Below, piece by piece: positions 12,531-23,639 of a DNA stretch of 64,000 nt. The notes below the pieces were generated by a model. It made no database searches. It worked only from the letters and a program-made list of their open reading frames with translations, and was not told where the DNA came from. The DNA lies in the NCBI GenBank assembly GCA_009746045.1, contig RPFO01000132.1, positions 286,517-350,516 on the forward strand. The letters run 5' to 3'. Source of the DNA: Mesostigma viride. Taxonomy: Eukaryota; Streptophyta; Mesostigmatophyceae; Mesostigmatales; Mesostigmataceae. The position numbers and the translations under genes were made by a program. Each line of letters opens with the position of its first letter. Within the stretch, counting starts at the first letter, position 1.

Positions 12531-13606
12531 AGTAAGTAAGTAAGTATACTTGCGTGTCATGCGCAAAGGCATGCCATGCGGATCGAGTACTACGCTAATC
12601 TCATTAGAAAAATAATTACACAAAAGTTTAAACAAATATCGTCTGCATCATCCCCCAACCGTTAAGCACTAGATGGGGATTAACCCTCATCCGAGCTCAG
12701 TCCTCTACTGTAATGGCAGACGAGGCGGTAGTGTAGCGGCTATCCTCAGGACCAATAACCTCCACCTGCGGACTTCTACCCTGGCTAGCAACGGGCCGCG
12801 GGGCCCGTGGGGAGAAAACAGGAGCATACCCCTCAGGAAGGTGCTTATCGCAGATGGCAGCCCATTTCTCCTTGTCAATCATGCGGGCGCGGAGTACGGA
12901 TAGTCCCATGCAGAAGCCCTGCATCTTCAAGCAGTTGTGTCACATAGGTCCGGGTCGCGCCGCGCCGGTGCCCGGCGCGCGCAAGTTTGCCAGTGGGTTG
13001 CGATGGGACAAGGGGACCCTGCCATAGGAGGAGGTGTCTACCTGGTTGGCCCGTCTTGAGCCCCCCGGCAGGGCCCACATCGGTATTCGCCTGGTCTGTG
13101 CGGGCAAGATGGCCGGCAAAGAGGAGGCGGCGGTGTCGGATAGTATGGGTGACAAGAGGGCGGCTCGCCGGTAGAGCTCGGCCCGGGTGCGGCGTTCTTG
13201 GTAGCCGGGACGCCGAGGATATGACGGACTCATTCGAGTGACGGTGCCGTCAAGCTGCTGGCTCAGCCCCTGGTCCAGGGTCCACGCCTCGCAGGAATAA
13301 AGGAGGATGCTGACGGACAAGGGCCTTGAACAGAATGCGCTTGCGTCGCTCACTCAGGTAGCGGCAGGTCCAGAACCTGTCGAGGCGCGGCGGAGGGCCG
13401 CCCAGGCCTGGCCAATGCGGCCGGGTGTTGATGTCGTCGGCCGTGGAGGGAAGCCTGGCAGCTGCCAAGGAGCTTGAAGCGAGTCGCCGGGGGGACGGGG
13501 CTGCCATCCAGCAAGAGGAGGGTGGGTGGGGCTATCCCAGCAGGCCAGCCGATGGCCATGACCTCCGTTTTCTTGCTGATCATAAGCCCCACCGCCCAGC
13601 CAGACC
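12531..13606 (-). mobile_element. Group E LINE, ORF2 3' half, decayed
   Basis: The left end is a (AAGT)n tail. Reading the minus strand gives GLMISKKTEVMAIG (after the RT core), then LLLDGSPVP...FKLLGS, then LSERRKRILFKALV and ILLYSCEAWTLDQGL, the usual order after the catalytic block of a non-LTR RT, but spread over three frames. The C-terminus has MIDKEKWAAICDKHLP, similar to DKAKW motifs in group B. A related 3' end is at 60300-60780. Confidence 0.75.
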
Positions 13607-13850
13607 GCTTGTCGGTGGCGCTGACTCAGGTCATGGCTGACATCATGCTCCGCCGTACGCGGGCTGATTTTGCGGTGCAGCAGGGCTAGTAGGTTCCCCC
13701 CGTTCGAAGTTTCCATTGGTCTTATTGTAGTATAGAGCTTTGACATGGCTCTGTATATAGGTTTATTATAGCTGCATGGCCGTTTGCTTTGGTTTGAGTG
13801 ATTTCACTCTGCTGTAAGTAATTATATTTTTTATATATATGCGTACGCGT
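13607..13850 (+). mobile_element. Group F LINE, 3' end only
   Basis: Last 25 codons of the ORF2 found intact at 15052-16707 (ending RTRADFAVQQG) plus the same 3' UTR, including GAGTGATTTCACTC and TGTAAGTAATTATA. It abuts the group E element, so one inserted into or next to the other. Confidence 0.8.
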
Positions 13851-14204
13851 CCCGGATCATCAACCTGGCCGGCTGGGCCGACTAGCTTACAGTAGGTACA
13901 CACACAACGATCCAAGTAAATTAAATAATTATGATGATGCAAGTGTGCTGCCCTGTTATGCTTGAACGGAAATGAGTTCGATTGGGATTGTTGGTGGCCA
14001 CGGAGGCGTGTATAGTGATGACCGGCGCACGTATTATGTGCTTGCAAATTGCTAGCAAAGCCCCAGTCCTTTCCCGAGAGGACTGGCAGTTTTTGGCGTG
14101 TTTCAGGCAGCGGCAGCCGTGCATGGCCAAATTGAGCCCATGCAGTTTTCAGTGCCACGTTTCAAGTGTTTATGATTTTTCTGCATGCATGCGGAAATGC
14201 ATGA
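13851..14204. other. Unassigned AT-rich spacer
   Basis: No gene or known repeat found. It contains a clean hairpin near 14062-14085 (CCAGTCCT / AGGACTGG). Nothing further can be supported. Confidence 0.4.
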
Positions 14205-15014
14205 TTTTATTACACGTGTATATACAGTATTCATTGAGAATGATAAGTTACGGAGGTGAGAGGGGCATGAAACATAAGGAAAACCCGGAAAATAAGAAGA
14301 ACCCTGAAGAAATTAATAGGAATCTGACACGGACATCCAAGGATCACGCCAGCTGCACAAGGTACAACTAACTACATCACAAAACTACGACACGCAGCAA
14401 CATCGCTGCCGGCCCACCATGCAGGCCTGGGAGGGATCTAGACCGCATGGGTCGCGACAAAGTCGGCCCGGGTGCGGCGGAATAACACATCAGCCGCGGT
14501 GCGAGTGAGGGCGAGTGACAGGCGCTGCCGCCAATACGAGGACGGCACGTGCGGGCAGACCACGGGGCGGTCTGACCCTCGAGGTCGAGGCGGTCTTCAC
14601 GGCGCTGGCAGCACTCGTGGAAAAACTCCGCTGTCTTGGGGTCCATGGCCCCGAACTCCTCAAGGACAAAGCGGGGGATGATCCGGTGGGGCCCCACATT
14701 GCCGTAGGAGGCAAACTTGTCGCGCTCAGCCACAGCGGCAGCTAGCAGCGCCGGCATCCACAGCCGCCCGGAGGATGTGGCAACCGCGGAGAGCGGCCCA
14801 GCCACGGAGACATCGATGATCGAGCAGGTGGCAACCCTGCCCGTCGTAGTCAAGCACGGTAATGTCGGGGCGGTGGTTGGGTGAGTATAGAGGGCGGCCC
14901 GGCCGCCCTCTATGGATGGGCCATCCGCGTCCTCGCACTTGATGGTGGAGTGGGGAAAGACCGACCGAACCACATGGCACACACCATGCACCCGGATCGA
15001 GGAGAGCGGTATAC
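14205..15014 (-). mobile_element. Group F LINE, inverted 3' copy, decayed
   Basis: Minus-strand translation matches the C-terminus of the 15052-16707 protein: VRSVFPHS, IDVSVAGPL, FVLEEFGAMDPKTAEFFHECC and REDRLDLEGQ, with frameshifts. The 3' UTR runs to about 14205. It sits head-to-head with the next element. Confidence 0.75.
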
Positions 15015-15029
15015 CATATATATGGAGAT

Positions 15030-16839
15030 TATATATTAAATATCTATTCAGGCCTACTTGGATGATATCTACCTTCTGGGCCCTGTGCCGGACACCACCG
15101 CGGCTCTGCTGGCACTGCAGACTGCGGTGGCCGACATCAACCTCCAGTTGACCCTTGCCAAGTGCGCGGTGTACTCGCCCCAAGGTGATTGCTCCGGCTT
15201 TCCGCCCCAGCTCTTGGGCCGGGACGAGCGCCTCCATGGGTTGGATGTCCTCGGCGTTCCGGTTGGCGACCCCGCGTTTGTCATCGATGCTCTGCGGGCC
15301 GCCCTCGAGGCACGCACTGAGGTACTGCCCTTGATTGCGCGCCTTCATGATTCGCAGACCAAGGGTCTGCTTCTGTGGTTTTGCGCTCACCCTCGCGTCG
15401 TTCACTGGCTCCGGGGCGCTCTTCCGTCTCAGGTCCGGCTGGCCGCCGAGGGCCACGACGAGCGCATCCAGTCGGCCTTGGCGCAGCTGGTCCCGGGCCC
15501 CGACCTCCCGCCACATGCTATTCGCATTGCCTCCCTGCCTGCACGGATGGGTGGCTGCGGTCTGACTCGTGCCGCCCGGCTGGCCCCAGCAGCCTTTTTG
15601 GGCTCCGTCGCTCAGTCGTGGGCGGAAAGCTGCCGGCTTCTGCCCCTTTTGGCAACGGCAGCGCCTGACCTCCTGGACCCCAGCAGCCCTTTGCCCTTCG
15701 TCACCGCCATCCAGGAGGCCTATGCTGAGATCCAGCAGGCCTGTTCTCCCGTCCGTGCCGCTCAGGCGGTACAGCGCCACCTCCCTCGCGGCACTCCCTC
15801 GGTCGCCTCCGTTCAATCTCCCGCCGCATTCCCTGCTCGCGTCATCGATAAACACCAGAAAACCTACGCGGGTATTCTGCACACGGCTGATTGGATTGCT
15901 CTTTTCGCGGACCTCAACGCCCAGGGACGTGCGTGGCTGTTCTCGCTTTCCTTGCGGAGTGTGGGCTCGGCGTACCTTCGTGCTCTTCCCATGGCCCCCC
16001 CATTCGCCTTGGCTCCCAGCCACTACTCGGTGGCGCTCCGGCACCAGCTATTTGCCCCGCAGCCTCTTGTTCCGGCCGGGCGGCCTTGTGGTAGCTGTGG
16101 GCAGCCGCTGGATCCCACGGGGACTCACTACCTTGCCTGCATGGGGGGCCAACAGAATCAGAATTGGTATTTGTATTTGCACACTGTCCTCCTGACGGTG
16201 GTGCTCGCCATGATTCGGTCGGTTTTCCCCCACGCGAACATCCGGTCCGAGGATGCGGATGGCGCTGCCTTCTATTCCCCCAACCACCGGCCTGACATCG
16301 TGGTGCTGGACTTTGAGGGGGGTGGCCGGCATCTGCTTATTGACGTTTCGGTGGCGCGGCCCTTGGCTCTTAGCCACGTGGCTGGGGCCTCCCTCACGGC
16401 AGGTTACACGGCGGACCGGGCGGAGCGGGCCAAGCTCCTGGCCTACGGCGACGTCGGGCACCATCGTGTGGTGCCCTTTGTCCTGGAGGAGTTTGGGGCC
16501 ATGGGGCCCCTGACCTCCGCCTTCTTCAAGGAGTGTTGCCGGCTCCGGGAGGACCGGCTGGACCTGGAGGGCCAGCGGGCCCCATGGTCGGCGCGGACCT
16601 GGACGTCATATTGGCGTCAGCGCTTGTCGGTGGCGCTGACTCGGGCCATGGCTGACATCATGCTCCGCCGTACGCGGGCTGATTTTGCGGTGCAGCAGGG
16701 CTATTAGGTTCCTCCGTTAGGCGTTTCCATTGGTCTTATCGTAGTATAGAGCTTTGACATGGCTCTGTATATAGGTTTATAGCTGGGCGTTTGCTTTGGT
16801 TTGAGTGATTTCACTCTGCTGTAAGTAATTATATTTTTA
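15030..16839 (+). mobile_element. Group F LINE, 5'-truncated, with 14-bp TSD
   Basis: The insertion is bracketed by the perfect duplication ATATATATGGAGAT at 15016-15029 and 16840-16853. It carries an uninterrupted 551-codon ORF2 fragment and a 3' UTR with two stem-loops (AGAGC...GCTCT and GAGTGATTTCACTC) followed by TGTAAGTAATTATATTTTTA. An open frame and an exact TSD argue for a fairly recent insertion. Confidence 0.9.
15052..16707 (+). CDS. Non-LTR retrotransposon ORF2 fragment (C-terminal half of RT protein)
   Basis: The open frame begins right at AYLDDIYLL, the catalytic [F/Y]xDD block of reverse transcriptase, so the N-terminal part and most of the RT palm were lost by 5' truncation. 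Downstream come the RT thumb-like region, a CX2CX9HX3C zinc motif (CGSCGQPLDPTGTHYLAC, about 16087-16140) and a conserved terminal block RPDIVVLDF...LLIDVSVARPL (about 16285-16365) that resembles the C-terminal part of LINE-type proteins in many eukaryotes. Reading that block as a PD-(D/E)XK-like nuclease is inference. There are no internal stops over 551 codons. It lacks a start and the full catalytic domain, so it is not functional alone. Relatives lie at 13607-13850, 14205-15014 and 18650-20690. Confidence 0.85.
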   Translation, partial: AYLDDIYLLGPVPDTTAALLALQTAVADINLQLTLAKCAVYSPQGDCSGFPPQLLGRDERLHGLDVLGVPVGDPAFVIDALRAALEARTEVLPLIARLHDSQTKGLLLWFCAHPRVVHWLRGALPSQVRLAAEGHDERIQSALAQLVPGPDLPPHAIRIASLPARMGGCGLTRAARLAPAAFLGSVAQSWAESCRLLPLLATAAPDLLDPSSPLPFVTAIQEAYAEIQQACSPVRAAQAVQRHLPRGTPSVASVQSPAAFPARVIDKHQKTYAGILHTADWIALFADLNAQGRAWLFSLSLRSVGSAYLRALPMAPPFALAPSHYSVALRHQLFAPQPLVPAGRPCGSCGQPLDPTGTHYLACMGGQQNQNWYLYLHTVLLTVVLAMIRSVFPHANIRSEDADGAAFYSPNHRPDIVVLDFEGGGRHLLIDVSVARPLALSHVAGASLTAGYTADRAERAKLLAYGDVGHHRVVPFVLEEFGAMGPLTSAFFKECCRLREDRLDLEGQRAPWSARTWTSYWRQRLSVALTRAMADIMLRRTRADFAVQQGY

Positions 16840-16899
16840 ATATATATGGAGATATATACACCATCTTCCATGCACCCCATGTCCGCAACTTTGCATAGA

Positions 16900-17412
16900 T
16901 TTTCTGAGCTATCTGCTCATTTTATAGTTATGTTGCGGCGGGCTCAAAGGGGGCCGATCTGCCGCCTGTAGCGTAGCTCTACCGTACGTCACCTACACCA
17001 TGTTAGGTGCTTGTTGTTACTTAGGACTAGAGAGAGAAAGGGACCGGCGGTGCGCCGGTACTAGTGCCTACTGGCAACCGTGCCCGCCCTTGATTGAGGG
17101 GGGCGCGGCGCCTTGAGACATGTGCTTTGTTTTCCATTTTCACACCGTACTTAGAGTGGTGTCGGTGAACGTAGGGAGGCCTTTTTGCAGCTCCCACCCA
17201 CCCACCCTCGCTGCTGTTGGGGACAAGATTGGACCAAGGGGCCGGGCATGTGCTGGGCCCCAGCATGGTGAACTGGCCTAACTTGACAATGACTTGTACA
17301 ATGATTTTGAGGGTGTGGCTAGGCTCAACTGTTAAAGCCTGCACACACTTATTGTAATAAACTTGTTTCTCTGGTAGGAGGGCACTCCAATGGACCTTAG
17401 CTTCAGCACCTA
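16900..17412 (+). repeat. About 500-bp dispersed repeat, copy 2
   Basis: Inverted copy of 10370-10862. It interrupts a group C element, so it behaves as a mobile insertion and not merely as a static inverted repeat arm. The plus strand ends with TTATTGTAATAAAC...CTTCAGCACCTAT. No ORF of note. Confidence 0.7.
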
Positions 17413-17420
17413 TGCTGCAT

Positions 17421-17909
17421 TAATTTAATTAAACTCGTGCGGCTCCCGTTGGGGAGACTGTCACGGAGCATTAACCCCGATGGATGGATGGATGGATGGA
17501 TGGATGGATGGATGGATGGATGGATGGATGGATGGATGGATGGATGGATGGATGGATGGATGGATGGATGGATGGATGGATGGATGGATGGATGGATGGA
17601 TGGATGGATGGATGGATGGATGGATGGATGGATGGATGGATTGATGGATGGATGGATGGATGGATGGATGGATGGATGGATGGATGGATGGATGGATGGA
17701 TGGATGGATGGATGGATGGATGGATGGATGGATGGATGGATGGATGGATGGATGGATGGATGGATGGATGGATGGATGGATGGATGGATGGATGGATGGA
17801 TGGATGGATGGATGGATGGATGGATGGATGGATGGATGGATGGATGGATGGATGGATGGATGGATGGATGGATGGATGGATGGATGGATGGATGGATGGA
17901 TGGGGACAG
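17421..17909 (-). mobile_element. Group B retroposon 3' end with expanded (GGAT)n, 9-bp TSD
   Basis: Flanked by ATGCTGCAT at 17412-17420 and 17910-17918. It consists of a TTAA-like tail, a stem-loop (GTGCGGCTCCCGTTGGGGAG) and about 106 units of GGAT (17479-17902, one GATT variant near 17640). Other group B copies hold only 4-6 such units at the same place, so this array expanded after or during insertion. Confidence 0.85.
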
Positions 17910-18105
17910 ATGCTGCATGGACTGTACATGGTGGTGCAGGTGCACCTCAGTAGTGCACCCCGAGTATAGTAGGTGGCAGTTAATTTACACCTACCACCTG
18001 CAGGTTGTCGCCTATAGAATAGTAATGTAGTGCCCCTTCTCAGGGATATGTGGTTACATATCCTGCCCACGGAGGTATATTCTTAATTAAGTAATTAATT
18101 AATAT

Positions 18106-18600
18106 ACACCAAAAAATGCGAAATCGTGAGCAAGGGCCAATGTCGATCTCGAGTAAAATTCTACATGATTCATGTATGGTCCATGTATGACTTTTTTCTC
18201 ATCATATTCCAGTCACAGATTAAGATCATTCATGTACACGTGAAGTAACGTTAAGTGAGATGCCTTCGGATCAGGAGACTCACACAGCCGCGAAATCATG
18301 CCAACGGTCCTATGTTCGATTCATTGCTGGTAGCTTCTAGGCTTTCTTACTTTCTGTGTTCCGCGGAATCTCAGATTTGGGCAGCTAGCGTTTTCACGTT
18401 TGTTGCTTTCTGACGAGAATGTACACGTGAGCATAAGTCCTTGAAGATCGATTTTGTCTGCTAATATATTAGGCACCTCAACTGAACATATACAGTATGG
18501 GGTACCTCCAGACCAGGGCTGCCCTTTTCGCTACTATGTACAACATCTCAAAATCCGGATCAACTCAGTCCTCTGGAGAGAACACACTGCCGGAGTTGCT
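18106..18600. other. Unassigned spacer
   Basis: No coding region supported. Near 18295-18345 there is a weak tRNA-like stretch with a B-box-like GTTCGATTCATTG, but no acceptor stem. Otherwise AT-rich unique sequence. Confidence 0.35.
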
Positions 18601-20690
18601 ACAAACGACGTGTTAACCCCATGATTAAGAACATATCTCCACGGGGAGTACACGTATTCATCGAGAATGACATATACTACGGAGGTGAGAATGGCATGCA
18701 ACATAAGGAAATTCAACCATAAAACTCTCACTGTGTATATAGGGTTGAAGGTTCCTTTACTCTGTATTGGCACCCACGTGACGCAGTCACGTGCTTATTA
18801 ATTAATTCATTAATTAATTAATTAATTAATTAATTAATGAATTAATTAACCCCGAACTGAAAAGAAGAACGGCCTCAAGACAATAATAAGAATCCGCCCA
18901 GACGCGGGCATGCAAGTATCAAGCCTGGCAGCGCAAGGTACAACTTAAACTATACAACGTACACCAAACTACGACACGCAGTGCTCAACACCTCTGCCGT
19001 GGCCCACCAGGCCGGGGTCGAAGTGCATTCATGACCTACTACACCGCCTGGGTCGCGATCGACAAAGTCAGCCCGGATGCGGCTGATTGAATAACACATC
19101 AGCCACCGTGCGAGTGAGGGCGAAGGACACTGAGGCGCTGCCACGCCAATACGAGGACAACTGCATGATGTCCAGGCAGACCATGGGGCAGTCTGACCCT
19201 CGCGATCGCCGGTCGAGGCGCGGCCTTCCTGTCGCTGGCATGGAGCACTCGTGAAAAACTCCGCCGCCTTTTGGGCCCATGGCCCTGAACTCCTAACTAA
19301 AGGACAATGCTAGGGGATGACCCGGTCACTGGGGCCCCACATATTGCTGTAGGAGGCGAACTTGTCGCGCTTGGCCATGCATGCACAGCGGCAGCAGCAC
19401 CGGCATCAACAGCCGCGCCCGGAGGATCTGTGGCGCCGGACCGGAAAGCGGCCGAGCCACAGAAACATCAATGAGCATGCAGCCTGGTGCCCGGGCTGGT
19501 GGCAACTGAACCCTGCCGGCCATCGTAGTCCAGCACGGTTATGTCGGGCCAGTGGCGGGTCCATGCAATTAATGGGGGGAATATAGACGGGGCGGCCCCA
19601 ATGGGATGTCCGCGTCCAGTCACCGGCACTTGATGAGTGGATCGAGTGTGCACAGGGAAAGACCGACCCGGAACCAATGCACACACCGTCCGGAGCCAGA
19701 GCTAGCTAGAGCGGTAATATAATGGAGATAGAGAAACCAGTTCTGGTTCTGCACTGGCAAGACTGTCGGCCATGCATGCACGCGATGTAGTAGTATCGAG
19801 AGCGAGCTAGTAGTATCGAGAGCAATTCGCAGCTGCCGCAGCTAGCCCCCCCCCCCCGGCCGTGATGAGAGGTTGCGGGGCAAACAGCTCAGTGCATGGC
19901 GGATGGCGATGGCGTAAAGGGCCGGAAACAGCGTGAACAGATGGTTCTGGGTTCATGATTGATTGGTGAGGGCGCGCAGGAAGGCGGACGTACCCCACGC
20001 TCCCCTCAAGGGCCCCTTGAACCGAGCCGAAGCCAAGCCGGCCCGCCCCTGATCTTTCAACCTCAGGCGTGCAGACCCATCCAGTCGGCACAGCTAGTGT
20101 TACTAGTCACCCGGGTAGGGCTTTCAGCTGTTGTTTTTCATGAACGCAGGCAGGGATTAGACACTAGCTGGGACTGACAACAGTGGACAAACTGGGCGTG
20201 CCCCGGGGAAGGCGACGGTCAAACGGCTTGCATGCATGGGCGGGGCGGACGAGGTCGCAGGCCAGTATAGCTACTGGATCCCGAGGTAACCGGACCCCTA
20301 GGCACAGCGGCCGGCCTGCACGAATTAAGTGTTAAGGGGGATGGGGTGACCAAGTCAGGGATGGCGATTATGGCGCTGGGGATTGACCAAATGGCGGGTC
20401 TCCGCCTGGCAGGACCGAGCAACGCGGAGCCAAGTCAACAGCCCGGCCCGGCGGAACATGTGGACGGAGCGACTGAGCTTGATTTTGCCGAGACCGCCGG
20501 AAGTGAAAGCAGCAAGGGCCGGACTCGGGTATAGCCAGCGATTCAATAATCTGGGTGGTTTGCTGTAGCATTGCGGGCATTTTTTCGTTTCCTGCCGTCC
20601 TGCTTCATTTCCATCATTGAGGGCTTGCATTGCCTGCTGCCGGCGGACTATGGCATTTCGTTTTCCCAAGACTAGACTCCGTCTAATTGG
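18601..20690 (-). mobile_element. Group F LINE, decayed long copy with nested insertion
   Basis: Minus-strand fragments match the 15052-16707 protein in order: LFAPQPLITAGG (about 19870), DITVLDYDG, IDVSVARPL (about 19470) and the tail near 18950-19280, with many frameshifts and stops. The 3' UTR matches 14205-14400 and is interrupted at about 18712-18846 by a short group D-like end with a CACGTGACGCAGTCACGTG hairpin and an AATT array. The far 5' boundary near 20690 is approximate. Confidence 0.65.
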
Positions 20691-21365
20691 ATGCGTTTCA
20701 TACTAATCTACTGCCAGCTTGGGCACTGCGTCTAAGATTATTATGTGTTTAAAATAAAATCTTTTGTGCAGGGAGGCCGTTCCACTAGGTGTCAGGAAGA
20801 AGTTTTGGGCGCAGTTGCAAGGGAGCGAAGGGAAATTAAAGAAGAAGTTTTGCGTGCGACATCAACCAGGCTGGTGTCGCTGTATTCCAGCTTGTCTAGC
20901 TAGAGTCTCGTTTCAGTTCTAGCTGGGCATAACATGCTTGATGGAAACGTAACATGTCCAGGAGAGTTGGATTTTGGAAGGGTGCACCATTATAGCATTA
21001 TTAACAAATTATGAAATGTGACATATGCCGTGTGCAGAACAACACTGGATTGCCTGATGCTGACCCCCATGCATGCGCCCGCTACGCTTTGCGGATCGAG
21101 AGCAAACATTCCATTGCAGTTGTTGACGATCGACAATGTGCTTTTATTACTTGACCGTGGATGTAGAGGACGGTAACTTGTGGTGACATTGATGATGAAC
21201 CCGTTTCGGTCTTTAAAATTTGGACAATCTATCGGTTGATGCGCAGCCAAAGGATTACGCTGGATTTGTCGTAGGGCAGTGGTGCATGCAAAGGACTCAA
21301 TTTTATGATTAGGACTCAAATGTGGTCTGGCAACAGGCCTGATGTGGATGCGTTTCTGGACACCA
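20691..21365. other. Unassigned spacer
   Basis: No ORF, repeat match or RNA gene that I can support. Confidence 0.4.
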
Positions 21366-21379
21366 AAATTAAATGAAAT

Positions 21380-23330
21380 GAAATTGGAACATATCTCCGT
21401 TGGGAGTTAACATGTAGCACATATAGAAGGGGCATTATAATGGCTTTTAATACATTCTGGGCTGCATGCTTCCTGCAAGGCCGGGTAGGGTGTAAACTAC
21501 ACCAGCTCTGGGTGCACAAAGTGCACATGCACCACTATGTATTCCGGCAGCTAAGGTGCGGACATAGGGTGGAAGATGATCATGGCTAAACAATTAATGG
21601 CTAGGGCATGGCATCTCCGCAGAGAGCAACTCTCTGCATGGGCAAAGCATGACTCAATATTTCTATGCATGCGTCATCTGGTGTGGAGCCCATCATAGTA
21701 TACGGGCACACATGTACATGATGATCATCATACCGGGCACACATGTACATGGCCAAATAACACTAATTCATCATCTGAGAGGTATGGCGGGGCCCATAAT
21801 AGGCGTACATGTATACAAGGCCCCACCGTCTAGGTCATCTAGTCGCTCTACACGTAAGCCAGCCATAATTTCAATGCACACGGATACACATTTCCATCAC
21901 CATTCATATTCATCATCCTGAACGACTCGAACACGCGGACAAGATAACGGCAGGCTCGAGCTACCATGGTCCGGATTCTCCCGATTTCTGGCCTGCGCTG
22001 GTTGTCTCCTTGATACAAGGCCACGTTGGCTAAGCCTTACTATTCGACACTACTGCTGCTTTAGTACCCCGCTAGGCTGGGCCGGTTGCTGACTGGGTGC
22101 TGGGGCAGCAGGGGTTGTTTGCCAGGGCTTGCCGACGTAGCTGATGGCCATTCCCTTCCAGTACACTGACCGGCTTCCCTGCCGATGTCTGCCGGAGCTG
22201 GAGGTAGGTTGCCGGTTGGCCATAGATATAGCTCCCGTCGCCGTTCATTGCTGCGCCAGGGTCATGAGTCGTCGTCCAAAGTGTAGTGAGTCCTCTCGAG
22301 CCGCTTTGCGGTGTCTGAGGAACGAAATCTTGTCCGCCGGGTTCTCAAAGATGAGCAGCAGCGGGGGCGGTCCCGCCTTACCCCGCGAGCGCGGGGAAGG
22401 CGGTGGGCCTCTAGCTTGATCTCACCAATGAGGCCCATGCAGCCAAAGATTTCGTTCTCAAACGCATGTGCAAGCTTCACGGAGTTCTCACCTTCCACCA
22501 TGCAGGCCCGGAAGTTCTTGATGATGACTCAGCGGCTGTGCTTGTCGAGCTGGATCGGCCTCTTCGCGGAGGTCAAGCGTCTGCTGCTTGAGCTGTGCTG
22601 CGACTGTCAGCGGAGGTGGTGGTGGTCGGGTGTGGTTCAGCAGCATGGCTGCCAGCAGGTCTGGGGGCCGGGGAGGAGCATCCGGCCAGCCGGGCTAGCG
22701 CCGGGAGCTGCCCGGCTTATTAATAATGCAGCAAAAATAAATTGGCGGCAATCGGTCCTTCACCACCTGGGCGGTGAGGCCTTCGGTGTTTTGCAGGCAC
22801 TCGATGGCGATGGCGTTGTCCTTGAGGCGCTGGTTGAATCCGCGGATCGAGCTGGGTGGTGATGGCGCCGGTGAGTGGGGCCGGGTGGTGGCAGTGGAGG
22901 AGGCGAGGAGGGTGGAGCTGGCGTTCAGTTGGAGATGGTGGACAGGAGGGGGAGCTCCGACGGCAGCCAGCGTGCTGCCTGCATGTATGGCTGCCACATC
23001 TGCAGCGATGGGAGTCACGTGCTGTGCGAGGGCCTCATTGAGGAGGGAGCGGATGGAGGCCTCGGTCAAGGTTGTGGTGAGGGCCATCTGGAGCTCCTCG
23101 GTGGAGCATCCAAGAAGGGCCGGAGAAGACTCAGAAGAAGGCGTATATTGCTGCAGTACGTTTGGGGCGGGGGGCGGTGGTGATGTATTCGTATGTGGGT
23201 GGCTATGGACGGCGGACGTATGGCTGACGGCCCGGAGCTCAGAACTGTTGCCGTCTGAGCCCCTTGGAAATTCAGTCAGATCACTTGCATTCGATGCGCC
23301 TTTGTAAGACGGCACTCACCAGTATAATCC
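21380..23330 (-). mobile_element. Group C ORF1-only retroposon, decayed, with nested SINE-like repeat
   Basis: The group C hairpin and 3' UTR (21380-22070) are followed upstream by ORF1-type coding sequence parallel to 61887-62414: the motif region for LWPTYLQL...VYWKG lies near 22130-22230 and the ENEIFG/ENKIL region near 22440. An open N-terminal part of about 200 codons (22695-23315) is rich in Ser, Thr and Pro and contains LTTTLTEASIRSLLNEALAQ, a likely coiled-coil start. The SINE-like repeat at 21820-22016 lies in its UTR. No RT ORF lies between ORF1 and the 3' end. Confidence 0.7.
21820..22016 (+). repeat. SINE-like dispersed repeat, near full length
   Basis: About 200 bp from GGCCCCACCGTCTAGGTCAT to CTGCGCTGGTTGTCTCCTTG. 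Best partner is 47455-47670; partial copies at 9570, 48690 (reverse) and 60450. Confidence 0.7.
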
Positions 23331-23639
23331 GGGCTGAAACGCAGTATCGAAATAGTTACTCATGTGACAAGATTCATGCATGAGACGACTCCGAAAGCCA
23401 AACCGGGGGTCTGGAAAAGGAGCTTTCTGGCTCCCAGCCTGGGCAAGTTCAGTACCCACTGGCCATTGTCCTCGCCCAGCCGTCTGCAAACCGGCATCGC
23501 CAAGCGCCTCGCCTGAGCCCAAGAAACCCTGCGCCTACGACCAATTAATGAAATGGCAACAGTACAGTACCTAGTCTACGCAAGCTTTTCTTTCAGCGGC
23601 TGGCCGGGCTGAAACCAACGAAGAATGTGCCGAGATACG

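Larger units (their letters stand above)
16855..18105 (+). mobile_element. Group C retroposon 3' UTR, interrupted by two nested insertions
   Basis: The piece 16855-16899 (CATCTTCCATGCACCCCATG, CCGCAACTTTGCATAG) continues at 17910-18105 with the group C 3' UTR, hairpin (ATATCCTGCCCACGGAGGTATA) and TTAATTAAG tail. Between them sit the 500-bp repeat (16900-17412) and a group B insertion with a huge (GGAT)n array (17421-17909). Confidence 0.7.

Noticed and set aside
14377-16044. Minus-strand ORF of 555 codons
   Set aside because: Its left third is the real decayed group F remnant; the rest is antisense to the open ORF2 at 15052-16707.
17437-18070. Long open frames on both strands (WMDG- and IHPS-type repeats)
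   Set aside because: They are translations of the (GGAT)n array; the same applies to SFIH, NSTQL, LTLT/KRKR and LSLS frames elsewhere.
18270-18345. tRNA gene
   Set aside because: B-box-like GTTCGATTCATTG present, but T-stem pairing is poor and there is no acceptor stem or clear anticodon arm.
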